This document shows positions 1 to 8,905 of a stretch of DNA of 63,693 nt, piece after piece. The notes under the pieces were generated by a model that had not been told where the DNA came from, ran no database searches, and saw only the letters and a list, made by a program, of their open reading frames with translations. The translations under genes and the position numbers were made by a program. The DNA lies in the NCBI GenBank assembly GCA_002708995.1, contig PAPT01000030.1:1-63693 (forward strand). The letters are read 5' to 3'. Position 1 is the first letter of the stretch. Every line of letters starts with the position of its first letter. The DNA comes from Geminicoccus sp. GTDB lineage: Bacteria > Pseudomonadota > Alphaproteobacteria > UBA7985.

Positions 1-789
1 CTTGCCGATTTTCGCGCCGCCGTAGCTGCGGCCAAAGGTGTAGAGCGGCCAGCCGTAGTTCTCACCGGCAACAAGCAGGTTGATTTCATCCCCACCCTTG
101 GGGCCGTGCTCGTTGATCCAGACCGCACCGGTGTCGGGGTGGATGGCTAGCCCCTGCGGGTTGCGGTGGCCGATGGTGAACAGCTCGGGCCGTGCGTCTT
201 CGACGCCGATGAATGGGTTGTCGGCGGGGATGGACCCATCGCGGTTGAGCCGGATCACGGCGCCCTGGTGATTGTCGGTCTCCTGCGCGCTGTTTGCCGT
301 GCCGCGGTCGCCCAGCGTCAGATACAGCTTGCCGGCGGGATCGAGGCCGATGCGACAGCCGAAGTGATGGGAGCCATAGCCGGGGTTCGCGGCTTGGAAC
401 GTCTGCGTGAAACCGACCAGTGCCGTGCCTTCGAGGCGGCCTACGCCGAGCGTCGTGGTCTTTCGCCCGAGCGAAGCTGGACCGGCGTAGCATAGGAACA
501 CCTCGCCACGGTCGTAGAGCACGTCCAGCATCCCACCCTGACCATCCACGACTGCTTTGGGCACGCCGTTCAGCGGTATCGCTGCGCCGTGATCAAGGTC
601 GACCAGCAGCACCTGCCCGGTGCGTTCGGTGACCAGCAGGCGCTGGGCGTCGATGAAACTCATGCCCCAGGGGTGTTCGAGGAAGGGACTGACCCGTTCG
701 AGCCGTTGGGCCTGCGCAGGGGCGAAGGGCCAGCCCATCCCCCAGACCAGCGCCAACCCCAGCGCCAGCCCCAGCCCCAGTCCCGTCAT
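1..789 (-). CDS. PQQ-dependent (aldose-type) sugar dehydrogenase, 3' end outside window
   Basis: The N-terminal 263 codons of a soluble quinoprotein glucose/sorbosone dehydrogenase family protein; the gene runs off the left edge. Family members oxidise sugars in the periplasm with PQQ and feed electrons to the respiratory chain. The visible protein starts with a hydrophobic signal peptide rich in G, L and A ending near APAQA. It then shows the beta-propeller motifs HHFGCR, LTLGDRG, GHRNPQGLA and NEHGPKGGDEIN that form the PQQ and calcium site. The ATG at 789 has no clear ribosome site; a TTG twelve bases upstream would add LLKR, giving the signal peptide positive charge, so the start may be slightly earlier. 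It is divergent from the decarboxylase-like gene. The family assignment is firm; the sugar is unknown. Confidence 0.85.
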   Translation of the reverse strand, partial: MTGLGLGLALGLALVWGMGWPFAPAQAQRLERVSPFLEHPWGMSFIDAQRLLVTERTGQVLLVDLDHGAAIPLNGVPKAVVDGQGGMLDVLYDRGEVFLCYAGPASLGRKTTTLGVGRLEGTALVGFTQTFQAANPGYGSHHFGCRIGLDPAGKLYLTLGDRGTANSAQETDNHQGAVIRLNRDGSIPADNPFIGVEDARPELFTIGHRNPQGLAIHPDTGAVWINEHGPKGGDEINLLVAGENYGWPLYTFGRSYGGAKIGK

Positions 790-1099
790 CCGCTTGAGCA
801 ACGACCCTGACCCCTGCGAGCCTTGGATCGATGTCGAAAGGCATGGGCTGCTTGGCGCAATGACAAAGCGTGGCATGGGGCTTCCCGTGGTTTGCGGCGG
901 TTGGATACCGCTCAGATATGGGGGCGCCGGGGGCGGGATACCAGCCGGGGTCGACCTTGGCTCCTGACCCTGACGCGACTGTGAAATCGCAGTCCATCCA
1001 AGATTTTTCCGCGCAAGCCGGGTCAAGTTGGTCTAAGGGAGCGCCAACGGGGCCGACAGCGGTCTTCCCCAAACCCTGACCCGAAAAGGAGACTGCAGC
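790..1099. other. Divergent intergenic region
   Basis: About 310 bases separate the sugar dehydrogenase from the decarboxylase-like gene. It must hold both promoters, but I see no convincing -35/-10 pair, operator or hairpin. Long open frames on the minus strand here are GC-driven shadows. The ribosome site AAAGGAG at its right end belongs to the gene at 1100. Confidence 0.5.
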
Positions 1100-1480
1100 A
1101 TGCAGCAGGACTTGTTTGAAACCGGCCTTGAACGGCGCAAAGCAACCCTTGGCGCGGCTTATGTCGAAGCCAATCTCGCCGCTGCCGATGAATTCACCCA
1201 CCCGTTTCAGGAGGCCATGACCGCCTGGTGCTGGGGCTTCGGCTGGGGCGATGAGGCCATCGATGCAAAGACCCGGTCGATGATGAACCTCGCGATGATC
1301 GGCGCGCTGGGCAAGATGCACGAGTGGGAAATTCACTGTCGCGGCGCGATCAAAAACGGCGTCAGCGTCGAGGAGATCCGCGCGATCATCCACGTGGTCG
1401 GCATCTATTGCGGGGTGCCGCAGTCGCTCGAATGCTTCCGCGTGGCGCGCAAGGTGCTGGAGGAGCAGGGGCTGCTCTGA
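1100..1480 (+). CDS. Carboxymuconolactone decarboxylase family protein (PcaC-like)
   Basis: A 126-residue protein, the usual length of single-domain 4-carboxymuconolactone decarboxylases. The C-terminal half carries the family pattern: GVSVEEIRA, then a helix ending IYCGVPQSLECFRVA, close to the PcaC form, with His and Cys in EIHCRGA. PcaC acts in the protocatechuate branch of the beta-ketoadipate pathway, but no other pca gene is nearby, so a different decarboxylase or peroxidase-like role is possible. The start is supported by AAAGGAG about 9 bases upstream. It stands alone, 158 bases before the broken demethylating dehydrogenase gene. The family is clear; the substrate is not. Confidence 0.8.
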   Translation: MQQDLFETGLERRKATLGAAYVEANLAAADEFTHPFQEAMTAWCWGFGWGDEAIDAKTRSMMNLAMIGALGKMHEWEIHCRGAIKNGVSVEEIRAIIHVVGIYCGVPQSLECFRVARKVLEEQGLL

Positions 1481-2280
1481 GGCCGACGGGCTGAGCCGCC
1501 GGGACGCGGCTTCCCGACCGGCCTGTTTCTTTCAGCCCTAGGTCGCAATTATGGCACAAAAGTATTTTGTCACGCGGAGAAGTGTACAACTGTACCTTAT
1601 TGCTGACTGCAGAGTGCCCAGAACCGGAGAACAGCGCCATGTCCGAGCCCGCTCAGAAGTCGTTTCCCACCAGTGCCCGTGTGGTCATCGTCGGCGGCGG
1701 CGTCATGGGCTGCGGGGTGGCCTACCACCTCGCGCACGAGGGCTGGACGGACATCGTGCTTCTGGAGAAGGCCGAGCTGACATCGGGTTCGACGTGGCAT
1801 GCGGCGGGGCAGATCACCCACTCCACCAGCTCGTTCGCGCTGGGTAAGTGCGTGGACTACAACATCGGGCTCTATTCCGGGGCGCTGGAGGCGGAGACCG
1901 GGCAGTCGGTTACGTGGTACGGCTGTGGCTCGTTCCGGCTGGCGTACAGCGAAGACGAGATGGATTGGCTGCGCCATACGCTGTCCGTGGGGCGCACGCT
2001 GGGCTTCAACATCGAGCTGGTCGGCCCGGAGCGGGTCGCCGAACTCCACCCCTTCTACAACCTCGAAGGCGTGATCGGGGCGCTGAACACCCCCGACGAT
2101 GGCCACGTCGACCCCAGCGGCATTACCCAGGCGCTGGCGACCGGGGCGCGGCAGCTGGGCGCGCGCATCATCCGCCGCTGCCGGGCAACGGACATCAAGC
2201 AGCTCGACAGCGGCGAGTGGAAGGTCTTCACCGAGCAGGGCGACATCACCTGCGAGCACGTGGTCAACGCTGGTGGTACC

Positions 2281-2283
2281 TAA
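2281..2283 (+). other. In-frame TAA stop in demethylase-like pseudogene
   Basis: TAA directly follows codons for VNAGGT and precedes PRQMGEWSGL in the same frame. A single change from TAC or TAT would restore the aromatic residue I expect here. Confidence 0.8.
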
Positions 2284-2727
2284 CCCCGGCAGATGGGGGA
2301 GTGGTCGGGGCTGACTCTGCCCATGGCGTCCATGACCCACCACTACCTTGTCACCGATGCGGTGCCGGCGTTTCAGGATCTGGACACCGAACTGCCGGTG
2401 GTGCGCGACGATGCCAAGGTCTCTGGCTACATCCGTATGGAGCAGAAATCCGGCCTGATCGGTATTTACGAGAAGGCCAACCCGAACGCGGTCTGGATCG
2501 ACCATTGCCCGTGGGAGGCCGAAAACGAGCTGTTCGAAGCCGACTACGACCGGATCACGCCGTGGCTGGAAAACGCCATGGAGCGGATGCCGGTGCTGGC
2601 GGAACTGGGGATCAAGCGCGAGGTCCACAGCGCGATCTCGCAACCGCCGGACGGCAACCCGCTAATTGGCCCGGTCGCGGGCACGAAGAACTACTGGTGC
2701 TGCTGCGGGACACAGATCGGCATCGGT

Positions 2728-2730
2728 TAG
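2728..2730 (+). other. In-frame TAG stop in demethylase-like pseudogene
   Basis: TAG sits between GTQIGIG and GPGLTGELARWM in one frame. TGG or CAG with one base changed would restore an ordinary codon. Confidence 0.8.
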
Positions 2731-4146
2731 GGGCCGGGGCTGACCGGCGAGCTGGCCCGCTGGATGGCCCACGGCGCCGCCAACATCCAGATGCGGACCT
2801 TAGACCCGTGCCGGTTTGGCGATTATGCCACCAAGGACTGGCAGGTGGTTAAAGCCAAGGAAGACTACTGCCTGCGCCACGAAATCCCGTTCCCGCACTT
2901 CAACCGGCTCGACGGTCGCCCGGTCAAGCCCAGCCCCATGTACCAGCGCCTCGCCGAAAAGGGCGCGGTCTACGAGGAGGTCTTTGGCCACGAACGCCCG
3001 CGCTGGTTCGCCCGCGCTGGCGTCGAGCAGCGTGACCACTATTCCTTCCGCCACACGCCGGTCGACGACATGGTGGCGCTGGAGTGCCGCGCCGTCCGCG
3101 AGGCGGTGGGGATCATGGATATTTCCGCCTTCACCAAGGTCGAGGTCAGTGGCCCGGATGCTGCCAGCAAGCTCGACCGGCTGCTGCCCAACCGGCTGCC
3201 GCAGAAGGTCGGTGGGATCGGCCTCTCGCACTTCCTGCACGAAAGTGGTCGGATCGAGCTGGAGACCACGGTGGTCAAGCTCGCCGAGGACCGCTTCTAC
3301 CTTGTCTGCGCGGCCTTCTTCGAAACCCGGCTGACCGACTACCTCAGCCAGCGGCTCGAGGGCGCTGATGTCAGCATTCGCGTGCTCTCGACCGACTGGG
3401 CGGCACTGGCGCTGCAGGGCCCGAAGTCGCGCGACGTGCTGGCGGCGACGAGAACGGCGGAGCTGGATAACGCCAGCTTCCGCTGGCTCAGCGCGCAGGA
3501 GATCAGCATCGCTGGGAACAGCGTCTGGGCGATGCGGCTGTCCTATGCCGGGGAGCTTGGCTGGGAGATCCACGGCCCGGCCGAGGCCATGCTCGCGGTC
3601 TACGACGCCCTGTGGGCCGCTGGAGAAGCCTACGGCATCACCGACTACGGCTCCTTCGCCATGAACGCCATGCGCATGGAAAAGATGTTCAAGGGCGCAG
3701 GCGAGCTGACCAACGAGGTGACGCTGCCCGAGGCCGACGTGATGCGGTTCGTACGGCTGGACAATGACTTCGTGGGCAAGGCCGCGACCGAGGCCTCCGC
3801 GCAGGCGCAGCAGAACCGAGACATTCCCTGGACCCCTATCTGGTGATCGAACCCGAGAGTGATGAAGACAGCCACGGCGGTGAAGCAGTCCTGCTGAACG
3901 GTGAAGTCGTCGGTTCCACGTCTTCGGTGGCCTTTGGTCCGACCGTGGGCAAGATCCTGGCCTTTGCCTACATCCTGCCTGCGGCGGCGACGCCGGGGCA
4001 GGCGCTGGAGGTCGTCATTCAGGGCAAGCCGCGCAAGGCGGTTGTCGCCGACCGGCCTTTGTACGATCCTGACAGCCTCCTGCCGCGGACCGATGCGGTC
4101 GAGGCAGCTGATTGATCCACCCATTGATGAGTGAGTGCTGAGGACC

Positions 4147-5262
4147 ATGAAGGCAAACCAGAACCAGAGCATTCCAGCGAGCATGACCGCCGTTGTTCTG
4201 ACCGGGCACGGGGACTTTGACCGGCTGGAGGTACACCACGACTGGCCTACACCCACGCCCGGTGCGGGCGAAGTGCTGATCCGGGTGGCCGCCTGCGGGC
4301 TCAACAACACCGACGTCAACACCCGTACGGCCTGGTACTCCAAGGGCGTCGAGGAGAACACCACCGGCGGCGCCTTCGACAGCGCTGACGAGGGTGATGC
4401 CACCTGGGGCGGGGCGCCGCTGACCTTCCCGCGCGTTCAAGGCGCGGATGTCTGCGGCGAGGTTGTCGCCGTGGGCGAGGGCGCGGATGCCGCGCTGATC
4501 GGCAAGCGGGTGATGCTGGAAACGTGGATCCGCGACTGGAATGACCCCATGAACCTTGATGCCATCGGTTACTTCGGCTCGGAGTGTGATGGTGGTTTTG
4601 CGCACTATACCAAGATCGATCAGCGCTACGTCCACCCCATCGACAGCGACCTGTCGGATACGGATATCGCCAGCTTTGCGACGTCCTACTTCACGGCGGA
4701 AAACATGCTCAACCGCGCCAACGTCGGCAGAGGTGATACGGTGCTCGTCCCCGGGGCTTCGGGCGGGGTCGGCGGGGCGCTGATCCAGCTCGCCAAGCGG
4801 CGCGGAGCGCGGGTTGTGGCGCTGTGTTCAGAGAGCAAGCGCGAGGGCGTGGCCGCCTGCGGCCCGGACGCCATCCTGCCGCGTCAGCCGGAGGATCTGC
4901 GCGCGGCCCTGCGCGAGGCCATCGGCAGCGACACGGTCAGCGTGGTCGCCGATGTCGTTGGCGGCGAGCTGTGGCCCGCGCTGATTGAAGTGCTCGAACG
5001 CGGCGGGCGCTATACCTGCGCTGGAGCCATCGCCGGGCCGATGGTGCATATGGACCTGCGCACGTTTTACCTGCGCGATCTGACCTTCACCGGAGCGACC
5101 ATTGTTCCGCCGGGGGTGTTTGCCGACCTGGTGGGCTACATCGAGCGCGGGGAAATCAAACCGCTGGTCGCGGAGGTCTTCGCGCTGGAAAACCTCGTTG
5201 ACGCGCAGAAGGCCTTCATCGCCAAGCAGCACGTTGGCAACATCGTGGTCGACTGTCGCTGA
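4147..5262 (+). CDS. Zinc-type alcohol dehydrogenase / quinone oxidoreductase (MDR family)
   Basis: A 371-residue medium-chain dehydrogenase/reductase. The N-terminal GroES-like catalytic domain contains ACGLNNTDVNTR and GADVCGEVVAVG; the Rossmann domain begins VLVPGASGGVGGALIQLA, the NAD(P)-binding GxxGGVG form of quinone-oxidoreductase-like members. I do not see the four-cysteine structural zinc lobe, so a zinc-poor or zinc-free enzyme is likely. ATG at 4147 is preferred because GAGGA lies just upstream; a GTG at 4135 is in frame. It begins 31 bases after the demethylase pseudogene and is followed closely by the enolase-superfamily gene on the same strand, suggesting one operon. The substrate is unknown. 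Confidence 0.8.
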   Translation: MKANQNQSIPASMTAVVLTGHGDFDRLEVHHDWPTPTPGAGEVLIRVAACGLNNTDVNTRTAWYSKGVEENTTGGAFDSADEGDATWGGAPLTFPRVQGADVCGEVVAVGEGADAALIGKRVMLETWIRDWNDPMNLDAIGYFGSECDGGFAHYTKIDQRYVHPIDSDLSDTDIASFATSYFTAENMLNRANVGRGDTVLVPGASGGVGGALIQLAKRRGARVVALCSESKREGVAACGPDAILPRQPEDLRAALREAIGSDTVSVVADVVGGELWPALIEVLERGGRYTCAGAIAGPMVHMDLRTFYLRDLTFTGATIVPPGVFADLVGYIERGEIKPLVAEVFALENLVDAQKAFIAKQHVGNIVVDCR

Positions 5263-5308
5263 CCTTGCGCGCAGCGGCGCTCGCAATGACGGGAGCATTG
5301 CATCACCC

Positions 5309-6424
5309 ATGAAGATCACAGGCATCACGCTCTGGCACCGTCGTCTGCCGCTCTCCAAGCCCTACTGGCTCTCCGGGGGACGGCTGAAGTTCGAAGCGCT
5401 GGACAGCACCTTTATCCGGGTCGAGACGGATGGCGGGCTGGTCGGCTGGGGGGAGGGCTGTCCCTGGGGTGAGACCTATCTGCCGGCCTTCGGTGGCGGT
5501 ATCCGCGCGGCCATGGAACTGCTCTTGCCCGTGCTGGTCGGGGAGAACCCCGGCGATATCGACCGCCTCAACCGGGCCATGGATCAGGCTTTGCCCGGCC
5601 ATCCCTACGCCAAGTCGGCGCCCGACATGGCGCTGTGGGATATCGCGGGCAAGCGCGCCGGCGCGCCGCTGTTCGAGCTGTTCGGCGGGGCAGAGGGCGA
5701 GGGCGTGGCCGTCAATTCCTCGATCTCCACCGGCACACCGGACGAGATGGTGGCGCTGATCGATGCGGCGCGGGCCAAGGGCTACCGCACCCACTCGGCC
5801 AAGATCGGCGGGGCCGACATCGCCGGAGACATCGCCCGGATCGAGGCCATCGAAGCCGCCCTGCCAGCCGATGAGAACGTGACCTACGACATCAACCGCG
5901 CGTGGGTGCCCGGGGTCGCCATTCAGGTGATGCAGTCGGTGGCGGGCAGCGCCCGGGGTTGGTTCGAGCAGCCGTGCCAGACCCTCGACCAGTGCGCGGT
6001 CGTTGCCGCAAACACCACCCAGCCGATCATGCTCGACGAGTGCCTGCACACCTTTCAGGACCATATAAACGCCTGGTCCTGGTCGGCCGGGCAGGGCTGC
6101 AAAATCAAGCCCAACCGTCTGGGCGGGCTGACCCGAACCCGGCAGGTTCGCGACTTCTGCGTCGCCGTGGGCTGGCAGATGCACGTCGAGGACGTCGGCG
6201 GTACCGTGCTCGCCGAAAACGCTGCGCTGCACCTCGCCCTGTCGACGCCGGAAGAGAACCGGCTCGCCAGCTGGCTTGCGCACGCGCATCTGGTGGATGA
6301 TTATGCCCCGGGGGAAGGCGCTCGCAACGAGGGTGGTATAGTGCGGCTGGCGGCGGACAAACCCGGGATCGGGGTCGAGCCGCCGGATGACTTGCTGGGC
6401 GAACCCCTGAGACACTTTTCCTGA
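5309..6424 (+). CDS. Mandelate racemase / muconate lactonizing enzyme family protein
   Basis: A 371-residue enolase-superfamily enzyme. The N-terminal capping domain runs to about residue 130; the barrel carries the expected acid-base and metal residues: Lys in HSAKIGG (about 167), Asp in YDINRAW, Glu in WFEQP, Asp-Glu in LDECLH, and a second Lys in CKIKPNRLGG. Two opposed lysines are typical of the MLE subgroup, which includes N-acyl amino acid and proline-betaine racemases/epimerases and cis-hydroxyproline dehydratases. Next to a dimethylglycine-dehydrogenase-like gene, a proline-betaine or hydroxyproline substrate is an attractive guess, not a demonstration. It sits 46 bases after the MDR gene and 65 bases before the aminotransferase, all on one strand. 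Confidence 0.8.
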   Translation: MKITGITLWHRRLPLSKPYWLSGGRLKFEALDSTFIRVETDGGLVGWGEGCPWGETYLPAFGGGIRAAMELLLPVLVGENPGDIDRLNRAMDQALPGHPYAKSAPDMALWDIAGKRAGAPLFELFGGAEGEGVAVNSSISTGTPDEMVALIDAARAKGYRTHSAKIGGADIAGDIARIEAIEAALPADENVTYDINRAWVPGVAIQVMQSVAGSARGWFEQPCQTLDQCAVVAANTTQPIMLDECLHTFQDHINAWSWSAGQGCKIKPNRLGGLTRTRQVRDFCVAVGWQMHVEDVGGTVLAENAALHLALSTPEENRLASWLAHAHLVDDYAPGEGARNEGGIVRLAADKPGIGVEPPDDLLGEPLRHFS

Positions 6425-6489
6425 GGCCCGTTAACTGAGGCTGGCTAATCGACGGTCAGACCAACAACCGAGACAATAACGAGGGTGAC

Positions 6490-7800
6490 ATGAACCAGAT
6501 CGAAGCTCATCAGCACAGCCCCGCCAGCGCAGCAGACACGGCCGGGCTGGCCCACTGGCAGGCCCGCGCCGCCGAGGTGCTGCCCGCCGCTGGTTTCGGC
6601 AACTTTGACCCCGGCGTGATCCTCGCCCGCGGGCAGGGAAGCCGCGTCTGGGACGAGGACTGCAACGAGTTCATCGACCTGCTGATCGGCTCTGGCCCGA
6701 TGATCCTCGGGCACGGCAACGAGGAAGTCGCCGACGCCGTCGCCGAGCAGATTGGGCGCGGGCTGACCTTCTTCACCAACAACAGCGCCGGGATTGCGCT
6801 GGCCGAGCAGATCGTCGAGGACATGGCCTGCGCTGAGCAGGTCCGCTACGTCTCCACCGGCGGCGAGGCGGATATGTACGCCATGCGGCTCGCCCGGGCC
6901 TTCACCGGTCGCGACAAGATCCTCAAGTTCGAGGGCGGGTACCACGGCATGTCGGCCGAGGCGCTGATGTCGCTGGCCCCGCAGCAGCTGGTCAACTTCC
7001 CCAACGCCGTTCCGGACAGCGCCGGTATCCCGCGCAGCGTCGAAGAGAATATGGTCATTGCGCCCTACAACGATCTGGAGGCCTTGCGCCAGCTGCTTGA
7101 CCAGTTCGAGGGCGAGGTCGCGGGCATCATCGTCGAGCCGCTGCAGCGCATTCTCGCGCCCGCCGAGGGCTTCCTTGCGGGCTTGCGGGAGGAAGCAACC
7201 CAGCGCGGGATCGTGCTGATTTTCGACGAGGTGGTGACCGGCTACCGCTTCACCTACCACGGTGCCCAATCCTACTACGGCGTCACCCCCGACCTGTGCA
7301 CGCTGGGCAAGATCATCGGCGGCGGTTTCCCGCTGGCGGCCATCGCCGGCCGGGCCGACATCATGGCGCACTTCGATAAGGGCCGTGTGGGCGCTGAGGG
7401 CTTCACCATGCAGATCGGCACGCTCTCCGGCAATCCGGTTGCCGCGGTGGCCGGGCTGAAGACCATGGAGATCCTGCGCCGTCCGGGGATGTACGAGGCC
7501 ATGGCGGCCAAGGGACAGGTGATCATGGACGCCTACGCTGAACACCTCAGCGCGGCGGGAATTGCGCACCAGATTGTCGGCGAGCCATGGCTGTTCGATT
7601 GTGTGTTTTCGGAACGCGCCGTGACCGACTATCGCGGCGTTCTCGGCGGGGATGCCGACCTTGCCTGGGCCTTTAACCAGTCGATGCGGCAGAGCGGGCT
7701 GCTTAAGGCCGATGCCAAGCTCTACACGCATGCAGCGCTGACCGACGCGGATATGGATCAGATCCTCGGCGCGGTGAAGAAAGCCGCCCATTGCCTGTAA
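6490..7800 (+). CDS. Class III aminotransferase (glutamate-1-semialdehyde aminomutase-like)
   Basis: A 436-residue PLP enzyme of fold type I, subclass III. Seen motifs: GSGPMILGHGN near residue 75, the phosphate-binding STGGEADMYAMRLARA, the PLP aspartate in LIFDEVVTGYR, and the Schiff-base lysine in LGKIIGGGFPLAA (about 275). This is the arrangement of glutamate-1-semialdehyde 2,1-aminomutases, but length and context (no heme genes; betaine or amino acid catabolic neighbours) favour a catabolic aminotransferase or aminomutase-like member. It is the last gene of the 4147-7800 block and is followed by a 378-base gap. The ATG at 6490 follows GAGGG 7 bases upstream. Confidence 0.8.
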   Translation: MNQIEAHQHSPASAADTAGLAHWQARAAEVLPAAGFGNFDPGVILARGQGSRVWDEDCNEFIDLLIGSGPMILGHGNEEVADAVAEQIGRGLTFFTNNSAGIALAEQIVEDMACAEQVRYVSTGGEADMYAMRLARAFTGRDKILKFEGGYHGMSAEALMSLAPQQLVNFPNAVPDSAGIPRSVEENMVIAPYNDLEALRQLLDQFEGEVAGIIVEPLQRILAPAEGFLAGLREEATQRGIVLIFDEVVTGYRFTYHGAQSYYGVTPDLCTLGKIIGGGFPLAAIAGRADIMAHFDKGRVGAEGFTMQIGTLSGNPVAAVAGLKTMEILRRPGMYEAMAAKGQVIMDAYAEHLSAAGIAHQIVGEPWLFDCVFSERAVTDYRGVLGGDADLAWAFNQSMRQSGLLKADAKLYTHAALTDADMDQILGAVKKAAHCL

Positions 7801-8178
7801 CCAGCGAGCGTCGGTTCCCGCACGCCGCTGTCGGTGTGGCCGGCATTCTGGGGACTGCATGCGGTGGGAGCGGCCTTTGCCGCTGCCCCTCGCTATGCTG
7901 AACACAAATGGGTGAAAACGGCACGGCAGGCGAGTTACGTAAGGATTCCCAGAGAAATCCTGTCCTGCATCACTGTTTTCTGCGACATGGCGCCAGGGAC
8001 CGAAAAAATTCCACTGTACGGCGTCTTGCAGAACTGAATTTCGATGAGCGGCAGATATCGCCGTTTCTGCCAGGAAATTTTTCTGATCTAGATTGATGCA
8101 CGTACCACCTCTCAGAGCACTTTCAGGGTTACCGCAAGCAACTTTGCCGCCTGGCCCGAGGGTGCACAGGATCAACTG
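7801..8178. other. Intergenic region before cysH
   Basis: 378 bases, locally less GC-rich than its surroundings, presumably holding the cysH promoter. I see short imperfect inverted repeats only (for example CGGC-AGATATC-GCCG near 8052) and no convincing promoter, terminator or small gene. Confidence 0.4.
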
Positions 8179-8880
8179 GTGCAAGCCCTGACCGACACCT
8201 ATCTGGAGACCCGGGCTTCCGAGAATCTGGACATCGGCGCGATCCTCAAGGATCAGCGCCTTGGCCGCTTTGCCCTGCTGTCGAGCTTTGGCGCGGAGAG
8301 CGTGGTGATGATCCATCTGGTGACCAGCCTTGCCCGCGAGACCCCGATTTTGTTCCTCGACACCGGGCAGCACTTCCCGGAAACGCTGGCGTACGTCGAG
8401 CACCTTAAGTCCAGCCTTGGGCCCAATCTGCATATCATCAAGCCCAACCCGGACCTGACCCTGAGCGAAGACCCGGAAAAGACGCTGAAAAAGTCCAACC
8501 CGAACCAATGCTGCATGCTGCGCAAATCGTTGCCGCTGGGTGATGCGCTGCAGGGCTATGACACCTGGTTCACTGGCCGCAAGTGCTTCCACGGGGGCCT
8601 GCGGTCATTCATGCCGATGATCGAACGGGATCGACAGCATCTGAAAATCAACCCGCTGGCCCGGTGGTCCAAGCGACGGGTTGAGGCCTACTTCTACGAG
8701 CACGACCTGCCGCAGCATCCGCTGGAGCGTTTCGGCTACGCCAGCATCGGCTGTGAGCCCTGCACCGTGCCGATCGAGACGGGGCAGGATCTGCGCGAAG
8801 GGCGCTGGGCGGACATGCCGTCCAAACTCGAGTGTGGCATCCACCTTGGGCCGGATGCGACCCTGATCCGAGAGGCCTGA
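8179..8880 (+). CDS. cysH: Phosphoadenylyl/adenylyl-sulfate reductase, iron-sulfur type
   Basis: A 233-residue assimilatory reductase that converts adenylyl-sulfate (or PAPS) to sulfite with thioredoxin. The N-terminal part has the PP-loop SSFGAES and the LDTGQHFPET segment. Two cysteine pairs, NQCCMLR (111-112) and GCEPC (192, 195), are the four ligands of the [4Fe-4S] cluster that marks the APS-reducing bacterial type, and ECGIHL near the C-terminus carries the catalytic cysteine. The best start is GTG at 8179 with GAGG about 14 bases upstream; the same frame stays open upstream to about 8092 without another good start codon, so the N-terminus is uncertain. No cysD, cysN or cysI is adjacent. 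It is convergent with leuD. Confidence 0.88.
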   Translation: MQALTDTYLETRASENLDIGAILKDQRLGRFALLSSFGAESVVMIHLVTSLARETPILFLDTGQHFPETLAYVEHLKSSLGPNLHIIKPNPDLTLSEDPEKTLKKSNPNQCCMLRKSLPLGDALQGYDTWFTGRKCFHGGLRSFMPMIERDRQHLKINPLARWSKRRVEAYFYEHDLPQHPLERFGYASIGCEPCTVPIETGQDLREGRWADMPSKLECGIHLGPDATLIREA

Positions 8881-8905
8881 GACTGGGCCTCCCGATACCC
8901 CCCGA

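Larger units (their letters stand above)
1639..4115 (+). pseudogene. Broken dimethylglycine/sarcosine dehydrogenase-like gene (FAD plus GcvT domains)
   Basis: The frame encodes a roughly 825-residue two-domain demethylating dehydrogenase. The N-terminal DAO domain has the dinucleotide motif VVIVGGGVMGCG and STWHAAG, where family members bind FAD covalently through His. It is followed by a GcvT-like tetrahydrofolate domain and the C-terminal barrel (DSHGGEAV, GKILAFAYI). Intact enzymes oxidatively remove methyl groups from dimethylglycine, sarcosine or similar amines. Three lesions are visible: TAA at 2281-2283 where relatives have an aromatic residue after NAGGT; TAG at 2728-2730 inside CGTQIGIG-x-GPGL; and a net one-base frame change near 3815-3842, after QQNRDIPW. 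The reading frame between lesions is otherwise perfect and codon use is normal, so the decay is recent or these are sequence errors. The start has GGAGAA 8 bases upstream. Confidence 0.85.

Noticed and set aside
593-1393. Long minus-strand open frame opposite the decarboxylase-like gene
   Set aside because: It overlaps both the sugar dehydrogenase start (in another frame) and the well-supported gene at 1100; its Gly/Ala-rich composition is the usual product of GC-rich shadows.
1597-2643. 348-residue minus-strand frame across the demethylase pseudogene
   Set aside because: Arg/Gly/His-rich shadow without motifs or ribosome site; the plus strand carries clear FAD-domain motifs here.
1639-4115. 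Stop-codon reassignment or readthrough as explanation for in-frame TAA and TAG
   Set aside because: Many intact genes in the window end in TAA or TAG at family-appropriate lengths, the two stops replace different residues, and there is an additional frameshift.
7801-8178. tRNA or small RNA gene in the gap before cysH
   Set aside because: I could not fold a cloverleaf or find a T-loop consensus; only weak inverted repeats are visible.
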